From NCBI GenBank assembly GCA_023388715.1, contig JAEWFT010000044.1:1-23548 (forward strand): 23,548 nt of DNA, in the 5' to 3' direction. The position numbers and the translations under genes are program-made. The notes beneath the pieces are model-generated. The model worked only from the letters and a program-made list of their open reading frames with translations. It was not told where the DNA came from and ran no database searches. Origin of the DNA: Pseudomonadota bacterium. Lineage in GTDB: Bacteria; Pseudomonadota; Gammaproteobacteria; Xanthomonadales; Xanthomonadaceae. This document shows, one piece after another, positions 16,486-23,548 of the stretch; positions within the stretch are counted from its first letter, which is position 1; each line of letters starts with the position of its first letter.

Positions 16486-18960
16486 ATGAACAAACCCACC
16501 AGCAAGCGCGGCGGTGGCCGCGGCAAGGGCGCCGGCAGCGGCGGTGCAACGACGGGCGGCCGCAAGGGCGCGGGCGGCAAAGGTGCTGCGAAATCAACGG
16601 CGCGCAGCGGAAAACCGGCGCGTGGGGGCGCGACGCTGCCTCCATGGATGCCCGAGCCCCACCTGATGCCTGCCGCCGGGAAGGGGACGCGCTCCGCGCC
16701 TGGCGTCGCTCCCGGGGTCGACCCCCACGCCCAGCGCGAAGCGCGCCGTTACGAACAACCCATCGCCAGCCGTGAAATGATCCTGGCCGTGCTTGCGGCC
16801 AGCGACGGCCCGATGACGGCCGACGCCCTGGCGGACAAGCTGTCGCTTTCCGCGCCGGATCGATTCGATGCGCTGGAGAAGCGTTTGTCAGCCATGTTGC
16901 GCGACGGCCAGCTGCTGCAGAACCGCCGCGGCGGGTTCGTGCCCGCGCAGCGCGCCGACCTGGTGCCGGGCACGGTGATCGCCAACGAAAAAGGCTTCGG
17001 TTTCCTGCGTCCCGACGCCGGGGCCGGCGACGACCTGTTCCTGCCTCCGTATGAAATGCGCAAGGTGATGCATGGCGACCGGGTGCTCGCCAGCGTCACC
17101 GGCATGGACCAGCGCGGGCGCCGCGAGGGGACCATCGTCGAGGTGCTGGAACGTCGCCTGACGCGCCTGATCGGCCGCTATACCGAAGAGGCCGGGATCG
17201 GCTACGTGGTGCCCGACGACAAGCGCGTGCAGCGCAACCTGATGATCCCGGCCGATGCCCGCAACGAGGCGCGCAACGGGCAGCTCGTGGTGGCGGAGAT
17301 CACCAAGCCGGCGGACTCCCATCGCCCGCCGATCGGGAAGATCCTGGCGGTGCTCGGCGACAAGCTGACCGCCTCGCACGCGGTGGAAGCGGCGATCCAC
17401 GGCCACGACATCCCGCATGTGTTCCCGGAGGAAGTCTTGGCCCAGGCGACCGCGGTGCCGCTGGAGGTGCAGGCCGGCGAGATCCAGGGCCGGTTCGACC
17501 TGCGCGCGGTGCCCCTCGTGACGATCGATGGCGAGGACGCCAAGGACTTCGACGACGCCGTCTGGTGCGAAGCCACCCGCGACGGCTTCCGCCTGATCGT
17601 GGCGATCGCCGACGTCTCGCATTACGTGCGCCCGGGAACGCCGCTGGACGACGAGGCGCAGAAGCGCGCGACCTCGGTCTACTTCCCCGGCTTCGTGGTA
17701 CCGATGCTGCCGGAGACCCTGAGCAACGGCATCTGTTCGCTCAAGCCCGAGGTCGACCGCCTGTGCTTCGTCTGCGCGATGGAGATCGGCCGCGACGGCG
17801 TGGTGACCCGCGCGAGCTTCCACGAGGCGGTGATGCATTCCCATGCACGCCTCACCTATACCGATGTCTGGAACGTGGTGGGCGACGGGATCCCCGAGGA
17901 TGACCATGCCGCGGCGCTGGCCAAGGTCGGGCCGCTGCTGCCGCAGATCCGCTCCCTGCACGCGTTGTACAAGGTGCTGGACAAGGCGCGGGCGAAGCGC
18001 GGCGCGATCGAGTTCGAGAGCAGCGAAGTGCGTTTCGTGCTGGACGCCAAGGGCGAGGTCACCCAAGCCGGAATGCTGGTCCGCAATGACGCGCACAAGC
18101 TGATCGAGGAGTGCATGATCGCGGCCAACGTGCAGGCGGCGCTGTTCCTGCTGGAAGCGGGGGTGCCGGCCCCTTACCGCGACCACGACAAGCCGCCGGA
18201 ATCCAAATACGCGGACCTCGGGGAGTTCCTCAAGGAATTCCAGCTGCGGCTGCCTCCGTGGCCGAAGGTGCGCCCGAAGGACCTGCGCGCGCTGCTGGAG
18301 AAGATCCGCGAGCGCCCCGACGCGACCCTGCTGGAATCGGTGATCCTGCGCAGCCAGTCGCTGGCGGTGTACGCGCCCGAAAACATCGGCCACTTCGGCC
18401 TGGCGCTGGAGGCGTACGCCCACTTCACGTCGCCGATCCGTCGCTACCCGGACCTGTTGGTGCACCGTGCGATCAAGCATGCACTGGCCGGTGGCAAGCC
18501 CGACACGTACGTCTATTCCCCGCACCAGATGGCCGCGCTTTCCCTGCAGTCCTCCGAGCGCTCGCGGCGCGCCGACGAGGCGCAGCGCGAGGTCGACGAG
18601 CGCTATCGCGCGGCTTGGATGGAAGAGCACGTCGGCAAGGAGTTCGACGGCACCATCAGCGGCGTGACCAGCTTCGGGTTGTTCGTCGAGCTCGACGATT
18701 CGCTGGTCAATGGGCTGGTCCACGTCACCCAGCTGGCACGGGACTTCTACCACTTTGACGCGGTGCGCAAGACGCTGACCGGTGAGCGCCGCGGGCGCGA
18801 GTACCGGTTGGGCGACCGGGTGCGGATCGTGGTGCTGAAGGCCAGCGTGGAGGATCGCAAGATCGATTTCCGCCTGGTCGAGGACGAAGGCGCCGCGTCG
18901 GCACCGATGCCGATGCCGGAACGCGGCAAGCCGGCCAAGCGGAAAAAGCAGAAGTACTGA
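16486..18960 (+). CDS. rnr: Ribonuclease R
   Basis: RNase R is a processive 3'-5' hydrolytic exoribonuclease that degrades structured RNA and takes part in mRNA decay and rRNA quality control. The 824-residue protein has a Gly/Lys/Arg/Ala-rich, probably disordered N-terminus (1-92), a winged-helix domain (about 94-153, SREMILAVLAASDGPMTADAL), and two cold-shock domains (about 155-320). The RNB catalytic domain (about 335-690) carries DGEDAKDFDDA, with Asp348, Asp354, Asp356 and Asp357 as metal ligands, and LETLSNGICSLKPEVDRL-like motifs. An S1 domain (about 718-800, GTISGVTSFGLFVELDDSLVNGLVHV) and a Lys/Arg tail (KPAKRKKQKY) finish it. The ATG at 16486 is chosen because an earlier in-frame ATG (16456) lies close to the divergent tRNA promoter; the ribosome site is weak (GAAAG). 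A hairpin follows the stop. Confidence 0.95.
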   Translation: MNKPTSKRGGGRGKGAGSGGATTGGRKGAGGKGAAKSTARSGKPARGGATLPPWMPEPHLMPAAGKGTRSAPGVAPGVDPHAQREARRYEQPIASREMILAVLAASDGPMTADALADKLSLSAPDRFDALEKRLSAMLRDGQLLQNRRGGFVPAQRADLVPGTVIANEKGFGFLRPDAGAGDDLFLPPYEMRKVMHGDRVLASVTGMDQRGRREGTIVEVLERRLTRLIGRYTEEAGIGYVVPDDKRVQRNLMIPADARNEARNGQLVVAEITKPADSHRPPIGKILAVLGDKLTASHAVEAAIHGHDIPHVFPEEVLAQATAVPLEVQAGEIQGRFDLRAVPLVTIDGEDAKDFDDAVWCEATRDGFRLIVAIADVSHYVRPGTPLDDEAQKRATSVYFPGFVVPMLPETLSNGICSLKPEVDRLCFVCAMEIGRDGVVTRASFHEAVMHSHARLTYTDVWNVVGDGIPEDDHAAALAKVGPLLPQIRSLHALYKVLDKARAKRGAIEFESSEVRFVLDAKGEVTQAGMLVRNDAHKLIEECMIAANVQAALFLLEAGVPAPYRDHDKPPESKYADLGEFLKEFQLRLPPWPKVRPKDLRALLEKIRERPDATLLESVILRSQSLAVYAPENIGHFGLALEAYAHFTSPIRRYPDLLVHRAIKHALAGGKPDTYVYSPHQMAALSLQSSERSRRADEAQREVDERYRAAWMEEHVGKEFDGTISGVTSFGLFVELDDSLVNGLVHVTQLARDFYHFDAVRKTLTGERRGREYRLGDRVRIVVLKASVEDRKIDFRLVEDEGAASAPMPMPERGKPAKRKKQKY

Positions 18961-18972
18961 TGCTGCAGTGGG

Positions 18973-18999
18973 AGGCCGGCGGGTGTGTCGCCGGCCTTT
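18973..18999 (+). terminator. Probable terminator after rnr
   Basis: AGGCCGGCG (18973-18981) pairs perfectly with CGCCGGCCT (18989-18997) around a 7-base loop, 12 bases after the rnr stop. The T-run is short (TTT then CC), so termination may be partial. No T-run lies on the other strand. Confidence 0.6.
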
Positions 19000-19003
19000 C
19001 CGC

Positions 19004-20710
19004 TTACTTTCGCGTGAAGCGGATCCCCTTCACCCGAGTGGCATCCAGGACCATCGCGATGACGCGCCCGGATGCATCGCGTTCGAAACGGGTGCTGCGA
19101 TAGATGTCCAATCCGAAGAACCCGTCGGGCTTGTCCGATGGGGTCAGCGCGGCCTCGGCAAATCCGCGGCTGGCGACGACCACCCTGCCATCCTGCGTCC
19201 GGACGTGCAGGATCGCGTCGACGTCATCGCCGATATATGTACCGGAGTAACCCTGCAACGCGGCGGCGTCGGGCGTCCATTGCGTCCAGCGACGGTAGGT
19301 GTTGCCACCCGATTCATTGTTGGTCACGTCCCACGACGACACCGTCATGTCGCCGTCCACCTCCTTGAACTCGATCACGAAGATGTCTTCGTTGAGCGTG
19401 GCCTTGAATTGGCCGTTTCCGAGCGGCACGAGAGGCGGCAAAGAGCGTCCGCCCCGCGGGACGATTGCAAGTTTGCCGTCATCGAGGGTTACGTCCAGGA
19501 ACGCCTGCTGTTTCACGTCGTAGTACTCGCCCGCCAAGCGCTTGAGTTCGGCGGCGGGCACGTCCATGGGTGGGCCAAGTATCCGTTTGGGGGCAGCGGC
19601 GGCGTCGGTGGCGGCGGCAGGCGGCGCGGCATACAACCTGGCCACCTCCGCACCGAAGCTCTCCATGCCCGGATACACGTTGCATAGCGTGGCGACTGAA
19701 AGCTGCGTGCCCGGGATCTGCACGAGGTAGGGGTAGCCGCTGACACCCCGATACTCCACCAGCGGCAAGTCCCGGTAAGTGCGCGGGTACACCCCGAACG
19801 AATACCCCTGGTCGTCATCGCCAGCAGGCGACGCGCCTGCTTCGAGTTGCTTCATCAGTGACGCGATGCCTGATGCGGGGTCACGCAAGGCCCGTTCCCA
19901 GCGGATCAGGTCATCCAGGCTGGTGGTGACCGAAATGCCACCTACCGGCGAGGTGCGATAGGGAAAAATCCGCTGGAAGCCGTCCCCGCGGGGGTTGTGG
20001 AACAGGGTATGGCCCGGGTGGACGATCGCCTGGTCGGCGCCGATCCGGGTGCTGGCCATCCCCAACGGCGCCAGTAGCTTGCCGTGCAGGTAATCGTGGA
20101 GAGAGCCACCGCTGACCCGCGCCACCAGCATTTCCAGCAACGCATAGTCGGTATTGCTGTACATCTTCGCCGTGCCCGGTGCGAACCCGAGCTTGTTCCA
20201 GCGCGTCAGCACGCGGAAGAACTCGTCCTCCGACACCCGCGACCACATGGAATCGAAGCCGGGATCGAGCACGCCATAGTCGGCCAATCCGCTGGTGTGG
20301 TGGAGCAGTTGGCGCACGGTCACCGCGGAGGCATAGGCGGGGACTTGCGGGATATGCAGGCGGATCGGGTCGTCCAGGGTGAGCTTGCCGTCACGCGCCA
20401 GCATCGCTACCGCCAGCGCCACGAACACCCGCGCTTCGGAATACGGGATCCAGTGGCTGGTGGCGCTGGTCCGGGGCACACCCAGCGATGGGTCGGCCAT
20501 GCCGTAGCTCTTCTTCAGCAGCACCTTGCCATCGTCGATCACCGCCACGCTGCAACCCGGCGTGTCCTTGCGGTCGTAGCGCTTGAACACCGCATCGACG
20601 GCGGACTCGGCCGGCGTGGTGCGGGTGATCGAGCTTTCCGCCAAGGCTGGTGAGGCCATCGCGGCCAGCAAGAACAGCGGAGTTGCGAACTTTAAGGACG
20701 GTCGAATCAT
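19004..20710 (-). CDS. Serine beta-lactamase-like (S12 fold) protein with altered catalytic motifs
   Basis: This 568-residue exported protein has a signal peptide (1-24, ending SPALA) and a class C beta-lactamase/DD-peptidase-like domain (about 35-385). A C-terminal lipocalin-like barrel of the DUF3471 kind follows (about 410-565, LAGEYYDVKQQAFLDVTLDDGKLAI). The scaffold is clear: GKLTLDDPIRLHIPQVP, VTVRQLLHHTSGLADYG and FAPGTAKMYSNTDYALLEMLV. The YxN motif is intact (Tyr184-Ser185-Asn186). SxxK reads SEAR, Ser91 to Arg94 (codon CGG at 20429-20431), and the third box (HxG/KTG) reads YRG at 320-322. It may be inactive, a binding protein, or use a modified mechanism. The ATG at 20710 gives the signal peptide directly. 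Its GC content looks lower than the flanking genes, and it lies on the opposite strand between rnr and rlmB. Confidence 0.87.
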   Translation of the reverse strand: MIRPSLKFATPLFLLAAMASPALAESSITRTTPAESAVDAVFKRYDRKDTPGCSVAVIDDGKVLLKKSYGMADPSLGVPRTSATSHWIPYSEARVFVALAVAMLARDGKLTLDDPIRLHIPQVPAYASAVTVRQLLHHTSGLADYGVLDPGFDSMWSRVSEDEFFRVLTRWNKLGFAPGTAKMYSNTDYALLEMLVARVSGGSLHDYLHGKLLAPLGMASTRIGADQAIVHPGHTLFHNPRGDGFQRIFPYRTSPVGGISVTTSLDDLIRWERALRDPASGIASLMKQLEAGASPAGDDDQGYSFGVYPRTYRDLPLVEYRGVSGYPYLVQIPGTQLSVATLCNVYPGMESFGAEVARLYAAPPAAATDAAAAPKRILGPPMDVPAAELKRLAGEYYDVKQQAFLDVTLDDGKLAIVPRGGRSLPPLVPLGNGQFKATLNEDIFVIEFKEVDGDMTVSSWDVTNNESGGNTYRRWTQWTPDAAALQGYSGTYIGDDVDAILHVRTQDGRVVVASRGFAEAALTPSDKPDGFFGLDIYRSTRFERDASGRVIAMVLDATRVKGIRFTRK

Positions 20711-20796
20711 GGATGCCCCGGGAGTCGTGTGCCTTCGGGTACAACGTCGCGCCGCGGATCGTGCGGCCATTCGCGTCGCTCGGGCACAATAGGCGC

Positions 20797-21549
20797 ATGA
20801 GCAAGCAAGCCCAATGGATCGTCGGCCTGAACGCGGTGGCTTCCGCGCTGGAGCACGACGCCGAACACGTGCGCGAAGTGCTCCTGGAAGCCGGCGGCAA
20901 GAATCCGCGCATCGTCGAGATCGAACAGCAGGCGCGGCGCAAGGACATCGACGTGCGCCGGGTCGCGCAGCAGGCGCTGGATGGCGTGGCCGGCGGCGTG
21001 CGTCATCAGGGCGCGGCGGCGCGCTATGCGGCCGCCAGGACCTGGGACGAGCATGAACTGCCGGCGCTGATCGAAGCCGCCGAAGGCAAAGCGCTGGTGC
21101 TGGTGCTGGACGGCGTGCAGGATCCGCACAACCTCGGGGCCTGCCTGCGCAGCGCGGCGGCGGCCGGTGCGACCGCGGTGGTGTTTCCGAAGGACAAGGC
21201 GGTGCAGGTCAACGCCACCGTGCGCAAGACCTCGGCCGGCGCGGCCGACACGCTGCCGGTGTTCAGCGTCACCAACCTGTCGCGCACGCTGCGCGAGCTG
21301 CAGAAACTCGGTGTGTGGATCTACGGGCTCGCCGGTGAAGCCGATGCGTCGCTGTACAAGCTCGACCTCAAGGGCAACGTGGCGCTGGTGATGGGCAGCG
21401 AGGGCGAGGGCCTGCGCCGGCTGACCCGCGAGACCTGCGACCAGCTGGCCAAGATCCCGATGCCCGGTGGCTTCGAGAGCCTCAACGTGTCGGTGGCCAG
21501 CGGCGTGGCGCTGTTCGAAGCGGTGCGCCAGCGGGCAGCCCGCGCGTGA
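20797..21549 (+). CDS. rlmB: 23S rRNA (guanosine-2'-O-)-methyltransferase RlmB
   Basis: RlmB methylates the 2'-O of G2251 in the 23S rRNA P-loop, using SAM, late in ribosome assembly. The 250 residues match the E. coli protein closely in length and sequence. There is an N-terminal L30e-like RNA-binding domain (about 1-78) and a SpoU/SPOUT knotted catalytic domain (about 92-248). Motif 1 reads LDGVQDPHNLGACLRSA, motif 2 ALVMGSEGEGLRRLTRETCD and motif 3 IPMPGGFESLNVSVASGVALFE. The ATG at 20797 gives the conserved N-terminus, although only a short AGG (20791-20793) precedes it. In E. coli and relatives rlmB directly follows rnr; here a lower-GC opposite-strand gene separates them, so rlmB must have its own promoter in the 86-base gap. 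Its stop overlaps the peptidase start (GTGA). Confidence 0.95.
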   Translation: MSKQAQWIVGLNAVASALEHDAEHVREVLLEAGGKNPRIVEIEQQARRKDIDVRRVAQQALDGVAGGVRHQGAAARYAAARTWDEHELPALIEAAEGKALVLVLDGVQDPHNLGACLRSAAAAGATAVVFPKDKAVQVNATVRKTSAGAADTLPVFSVTNLSRTLRELQKLGVWIYGLAGEADASLYKLDLKGNVALVMGSEGEGLRRLTRETCDQLAKIPMPGGFESLNVSVASGVALFEAVRQRAARA

Positions 21550-22721
21550 ACCCGCTGCGCGTGCTGCCGGGGGTGCTGGTGGCCGCACTGCTGGTCGCCT
21601 CGGCACTGGCGCCCGCGGCCGCTGCGGCGCCGGAGCCCCGCGTCAGGGCGCGCGCGCTGGGCCTTGCGCCCGGCATCTTCGCGCCCGGCGAGCACAACGC
21701 GATCACCGACGTCGACGGCGTCCGCGTTGGCCACGCCACCCTGCGCGTGGGCGACCGCGTGCGCACCGGCGTGACCGCGATCATGCCGCATCCTGGCAAT
21801 GCCTACCTGTCGCGGGTGCCGGCGGCCGTGTCCGTGGGCAACGGCTTCGGCAAGTTCGTTGGCAGTACCCAGGTCACCGAACTGGGCGAACTGGAAACGC
21901 CGATCCTGCTCACCTGCACCCTCTGCGTGTGGAAGGCCGCCGATGCGATGACCGACTGGTTGCTGCGGCAGCCGGGTATGCAGGACGTGCGCTCGATCAA
22001 CCCGGTGGTCGGCGAGACCAACGATGGCGGCCTCAACGACATCCGCAGTCGCCCCGTCACCGCGCAGGCGGTGGAGCAGGCGTTGCAGCAGGCGCGCGGC
22101 GGCCCGGTGGCCGAAGGCAGCGTGGGCGCCGGGACCGGCACCGAGGCGTTCGGCTGGAAGGGCGGCATTGGCACGGCGTCGCGCAAGCTGCCGGCGGCAC
22201 TCGGCGGCTGGACGGTGGGCGTGCTGGTGCAGAGCAATTACGGCGGTGTGCTGCAGATGGGCGGGGCGCCGGTCGGCATCGAGCTGGGGCGCCATGCCTT
22301 CCGCGACGTGGTGGCCGGTGATCGTGAACAGGAGCGGGGCGACGGCTCGGTGATCGTGGTGATCGCGACCGACGCGCCCTTGTCGGAGCGCAACCTGCGC
22401 CGCGTGGCGTCGCGCGCGATGATGGGGATCGGCCGTACCGGCAGCTCGGCGTCCAACGGCAGCGGCGATTACGCTATCGCGTTTTCGACCGCGGCAGACG
22501 TCCGCCGCACGTTTGGCGCGCCGCGCGTGCAGGGCGCGGAGTTGGCCAACGACGGCATGAGCGCGGTCTTCCAGGCCAGCGTGGAAGCCGTGGAGGAGGC
22601 TGTCTACAACGCGTTGCTGATGGCGACCACCGAGCGCGCGAACGGGGTGACGGTGGAGGCGATCCCGCTCGAGCGCTTGCGGCCGATCCTGCGCCGGCAC
22701 GGCATCCAGCCGCCGGACTGA
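21546..22721 (+). CDS. P1 family (S58, DmpA-like) aminopeptidase
   Basis: Members are secreted or periplasmic L-aminopeptidase/D-esterases or beta-peptidyl aminopeptidases that activate by cutting themselves in two. The 391-residue product has a signal peptide (about 1-28, ending AAAAA). The alpha chain follows with AITDVDGVRVGHATL, VGNGFGKFVGSTQVTELG, ETPILLT and VVGETNDGGLNDI. Cleavage would occur at Gly267-Ser268 in GDGSVIVVIATDAPL, making Ser268 the nucleophile, as at Gly249-Ser250 of Ochrobactrum DmpA. Downstream are RAMMGIGRTGS, SGDYAIAFST and the C-terminal EAVYNALLMATT. The start is GTG at 21546, overlapping the rlmB stop by 4 bases, so it is probably translationally coupled, though its own ribosome site is poor. 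The substrate (peptides with N-terminal D- or beta-residues) is not deducible from sequence. Confidence 0.92.
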   Translation: MNPLRVLPGVLVAALLVASALAPAAAAAPEPRVRARALGLAPGIFAPGEHNAITDVDGVRVGHATLRVGDRVRTGVTAIMPHPGNAYLSRVPAAVSVGNGFGKFVGSTQVTELGELETPILLTCTLCVWKAADAMTDWLLRQPGMQDVRSINPVVGETNDGGLNDIRSRPVTAQAVEQALQQARGGPVAEGSVGAGTGTEAFGWKGGIGTASRKLPAALGGWTVGVLVQSNYGGVLQMGGAPVGIELGRHAFRDVVAGDREQERGDGSVIVVIATDAPLSERNLRRVASRAMMGIGRTGSSASNGSGDYAIAFSTAADVRRTFGAPRVQGAELANDGMSAVFQASVEAVEEAVYNALLMATTERANGVTVEAIPLERLRPILRRHGIQPPD

Positions 22722-22757
22722 TACGGACCGGTCGGACTACCAGCGCTGACCTGGCAA

Positions 22758-22800
22758 GCGGGGACGACCCCGCCTCTGCATCGCATCCGGGGACGGCCCC
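22758..22800 (+). promoter_or_regulatory. Guanidine-II (mini-ykkC) riboswitch
   Basis: Two short hairpins carry the diagnostic ACGR tetraloops. P1 is GCGGGG-ACGA-CCCCGC (22758-22773). P2 is GGGG-ACGG-CCCC (22789-22800). A 15-base linker joins them, and P2 ends 12 bases before the GGAGG (22813-22817) of the SMR transporter gene. Each ACGR loop binds one guanidinium ion, and the loops dock, which in this class frees the ribosome site. The linker sequence GCCTCT (22772-22777) could pair with GGAGGT of the ribosome site when P1 is open. Loop sequence, stem size, spacing and downstream gene all fit the class. Confidence 0.9.
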
Positions 22801-22823
22801 ACCAACGCGGATGGAGGTGTTGG

Positions 22824-23141
22824 ATGAATTGGGTGATCCTGCTGCTGGCCGGCCTGTTCGAGATCGGCTGGGCGATCGGGCTGAAGTACACCAACGGCTT
22901 CACCAGGCTGTGGCCGACCGTGGGCACCGGGCTCTCGATGGCAGTGAGCATGGGCCTGCTCGGCATCGCCATGAAGGGGCTGCCGGTGGGGACCGCCTAC
23001 GCGATCTGGGTGGGCGTGGGCGCGGTGGGCACCGCGATCCTCGGCATCGTGCTGCTGGGTGAGCCGGCCAACGCCGGGCGGATGGCCAGTCTGGGGCTGA
23101 TCGTCGTCGGCATCATCGGCCTGAAGCTCACGACTCCGTAG
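22824..23141 (+). CDS. gdx: SMR-family guanidinium exporter (Gdx/SugE type)
   Basis: This 105-residue inner-membrane protein has four transmembrane helices (about 2-20, 30-49, 57-78, 84-103). It would act as an antiparallel dimer exchanging a guanidinium ion for protons. Glu13 in LAGLFEIGWAIGLKYTNGF is the essential membrane acidic residue. That segment, AMKGLPVGTAYAIWVGVGAVGTAI and IVLLGEPAN...GIIGLKL match E. coli SugE/Gdx closely. They differ from EmrE-type drug exporters, which lack the Lys-Tyr-Thr after the first helix. Toxic guanidine export is thus the likely role; quaternary ammonium export is a weaker alternative. GGAGG (22813-22817) lies 6 bases before the ATG. Its leader holds a guanidine-II riboswitch, an independent argument for the substrate. 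The 3' end overlaps convergent rnt by 14 bases. Confidence 0.95.
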   Translation: MNWVILLLAGLFEIGWAIGLKYTNGFTRLWPTVGTGLSMAVSMGLLGIAMKGLPVGTAYAIWVGVGAVGTAILGIVLLGEPANAGRMASLGLIVVGIIGLKLTTP

Positions 23142-23548
23142 CAGCCGCCGGCCAGGTGTTGGCGATCGCGCAGAACAGCCGCGCGGTCTGCTCGGTGTCA
23201 TAGATCGCCGAATGCGCCTCACGCGGGTCCCACTCGAACCCGGCCGCCACCATCGCCCGCGCCAGCACGGTCTGGCCGTAGGCCATGCCCGCCATCGTCA
23301 CCGTGTCGAACACGCTGAAGGGGTGGAACGGGTTGCGCTTGTGCTGCACGCGCGCGACCGCCGCATTGAGGAAGTTGAGGTCGAAGTGCGCGTTGTGGCC
23401 GACCAGGATCGCGCGTTGGCAGCCGTGCTTCTTCACCGCTGCACGCACCGGCGCGAATACCTTGTCCAGGCCCTCGCGCTCGGGCAGGGCGCCGCGCAGC
23501 GGATGGTCGAGGCGGATGCCGGTGACCTCGAGCGACTTCGGGTCGATG
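23128..23548 (-). CDS. rnt: Ribonuclease T (5' partial, C-terminal part)
   Basis: RNase T is a dimeric DEDDh 3'-5' exoribonuclease that trims tRNA CCA ends and matures 5S and 23S rRNA. The frame is open to the window edge, giving 139 C-terminal codons of about 215. It contains LEVTGIRLDHPLRGA (from the edge), ILVGHNAHFDLNFLNAAV with the second acidic motif, and EAHSAIYDTEQTARLF with the His and Asp of the third. The first DEDD motif (DxET) and the start lie outside. The stop TGA lies inside the end of the guanidine exporter gene, so the two convergent genes overlap by 14 bases and no terminator separates them. Confidence 0.94.
   Translation of the reverse strand, partial: IDPKSLEVTGIRLDHPLRGALPEREGLDKVFAPVRAAVKKHGCQRAILVGHNAHFDLNFLNAAVARVQHKRNPFHPFSVFDTVTMAGMAYGQTVLARAMVAAGFEWDPREAHSAIYDTEQTARLFCAIANTWPAAATES

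Overview
The window is a GC-rich (about 65-70%) bacterial chromosome segment, most likely from the Lysobacteraceae/Xanthomonadaceae (Lysobacter, Luteimonas or Pseudoxanthomonas type). The reasons are the glnD-dapD-(yffB)-dapE cluster, an Oar-like TonB-dependent receptor, an rnr/rlmB pair, and overall protein similarity. The genus cannot be fixed from sequence alone. It is mostly core chromosome with a few accessory insertions. I see no IS element, prophage, CRISPR array or rRNA.

Layout. 1-4861 (+): nitrogen sensing and lysine synthesis. glnD (5' end outside the window), dapD, a small Spx/ArsC-fold protein (yffB type) and dapE sit tightly packed, with 4-base stop/start overlaps at two junctions. 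4865-6659: a divergent pair of an Lrp/AsnC regulator (-) and a PLP-dependent methionine gamma-lyase (+), arranged like mdeR-mdeA of Pseudomonas putida, with candidate operators between them. 6675-12026 (-): parC, a thiopurine/chalcogen methyltransferase (tpm) and a membrane-anchored penicillin-acylase-family Ntn hydrolase, probably co-transcribed from parC downward. 12127-12627 (+): a glycine-zipper protein of unknown function. 12692-15970 (-): an Oar-like TonB-dependent receptor with a clear promoter and a clear intrinsic terminator; it carries an EF-hand-like calcium loop.

15971-16308 is a gene-poor stretch holding only a doubtful small ORF and the terminator of the following tRNA. 16309-16440 (-): tRNA-Leu(CAG) with its own near-consensus promoter. 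16486-21549 (+): rnr and rlmB, which are adjacent in many gammaproteobacteria. Here they are separated by an opposite-strand, lower-GC serine beta-lactamase-like gene whose catalytic SxxK motif reads SEAR. rlmB overlaps by 4 bases a secreted P1-family (DmpA-like) self-cleaving aminopeptidase.

22758-23141 (+): the most notable regulatory element. Two short GC hairpins with ACGA and ACGG loops lie just before a 105-aa SMR protein of the Gdx/SugE type. This is the architecture of a guanidine-II (mini-ykkC) riboswitch controlling a guanidinium exporter. The window ends in the 3' two-thirds of rnt (RNase T, -), whose last 14 bases overlap the end of the exporter gene.

The guanidine-II riboswitch class and its link to SMR exporters are known, so that element is a clean new instance and not a new system. 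The less explained items are the S12-fold protein lacking catalytic residues, the EF-hand in the receptor, the glycine-zipper protein and the 15.97-16.24 kb block.
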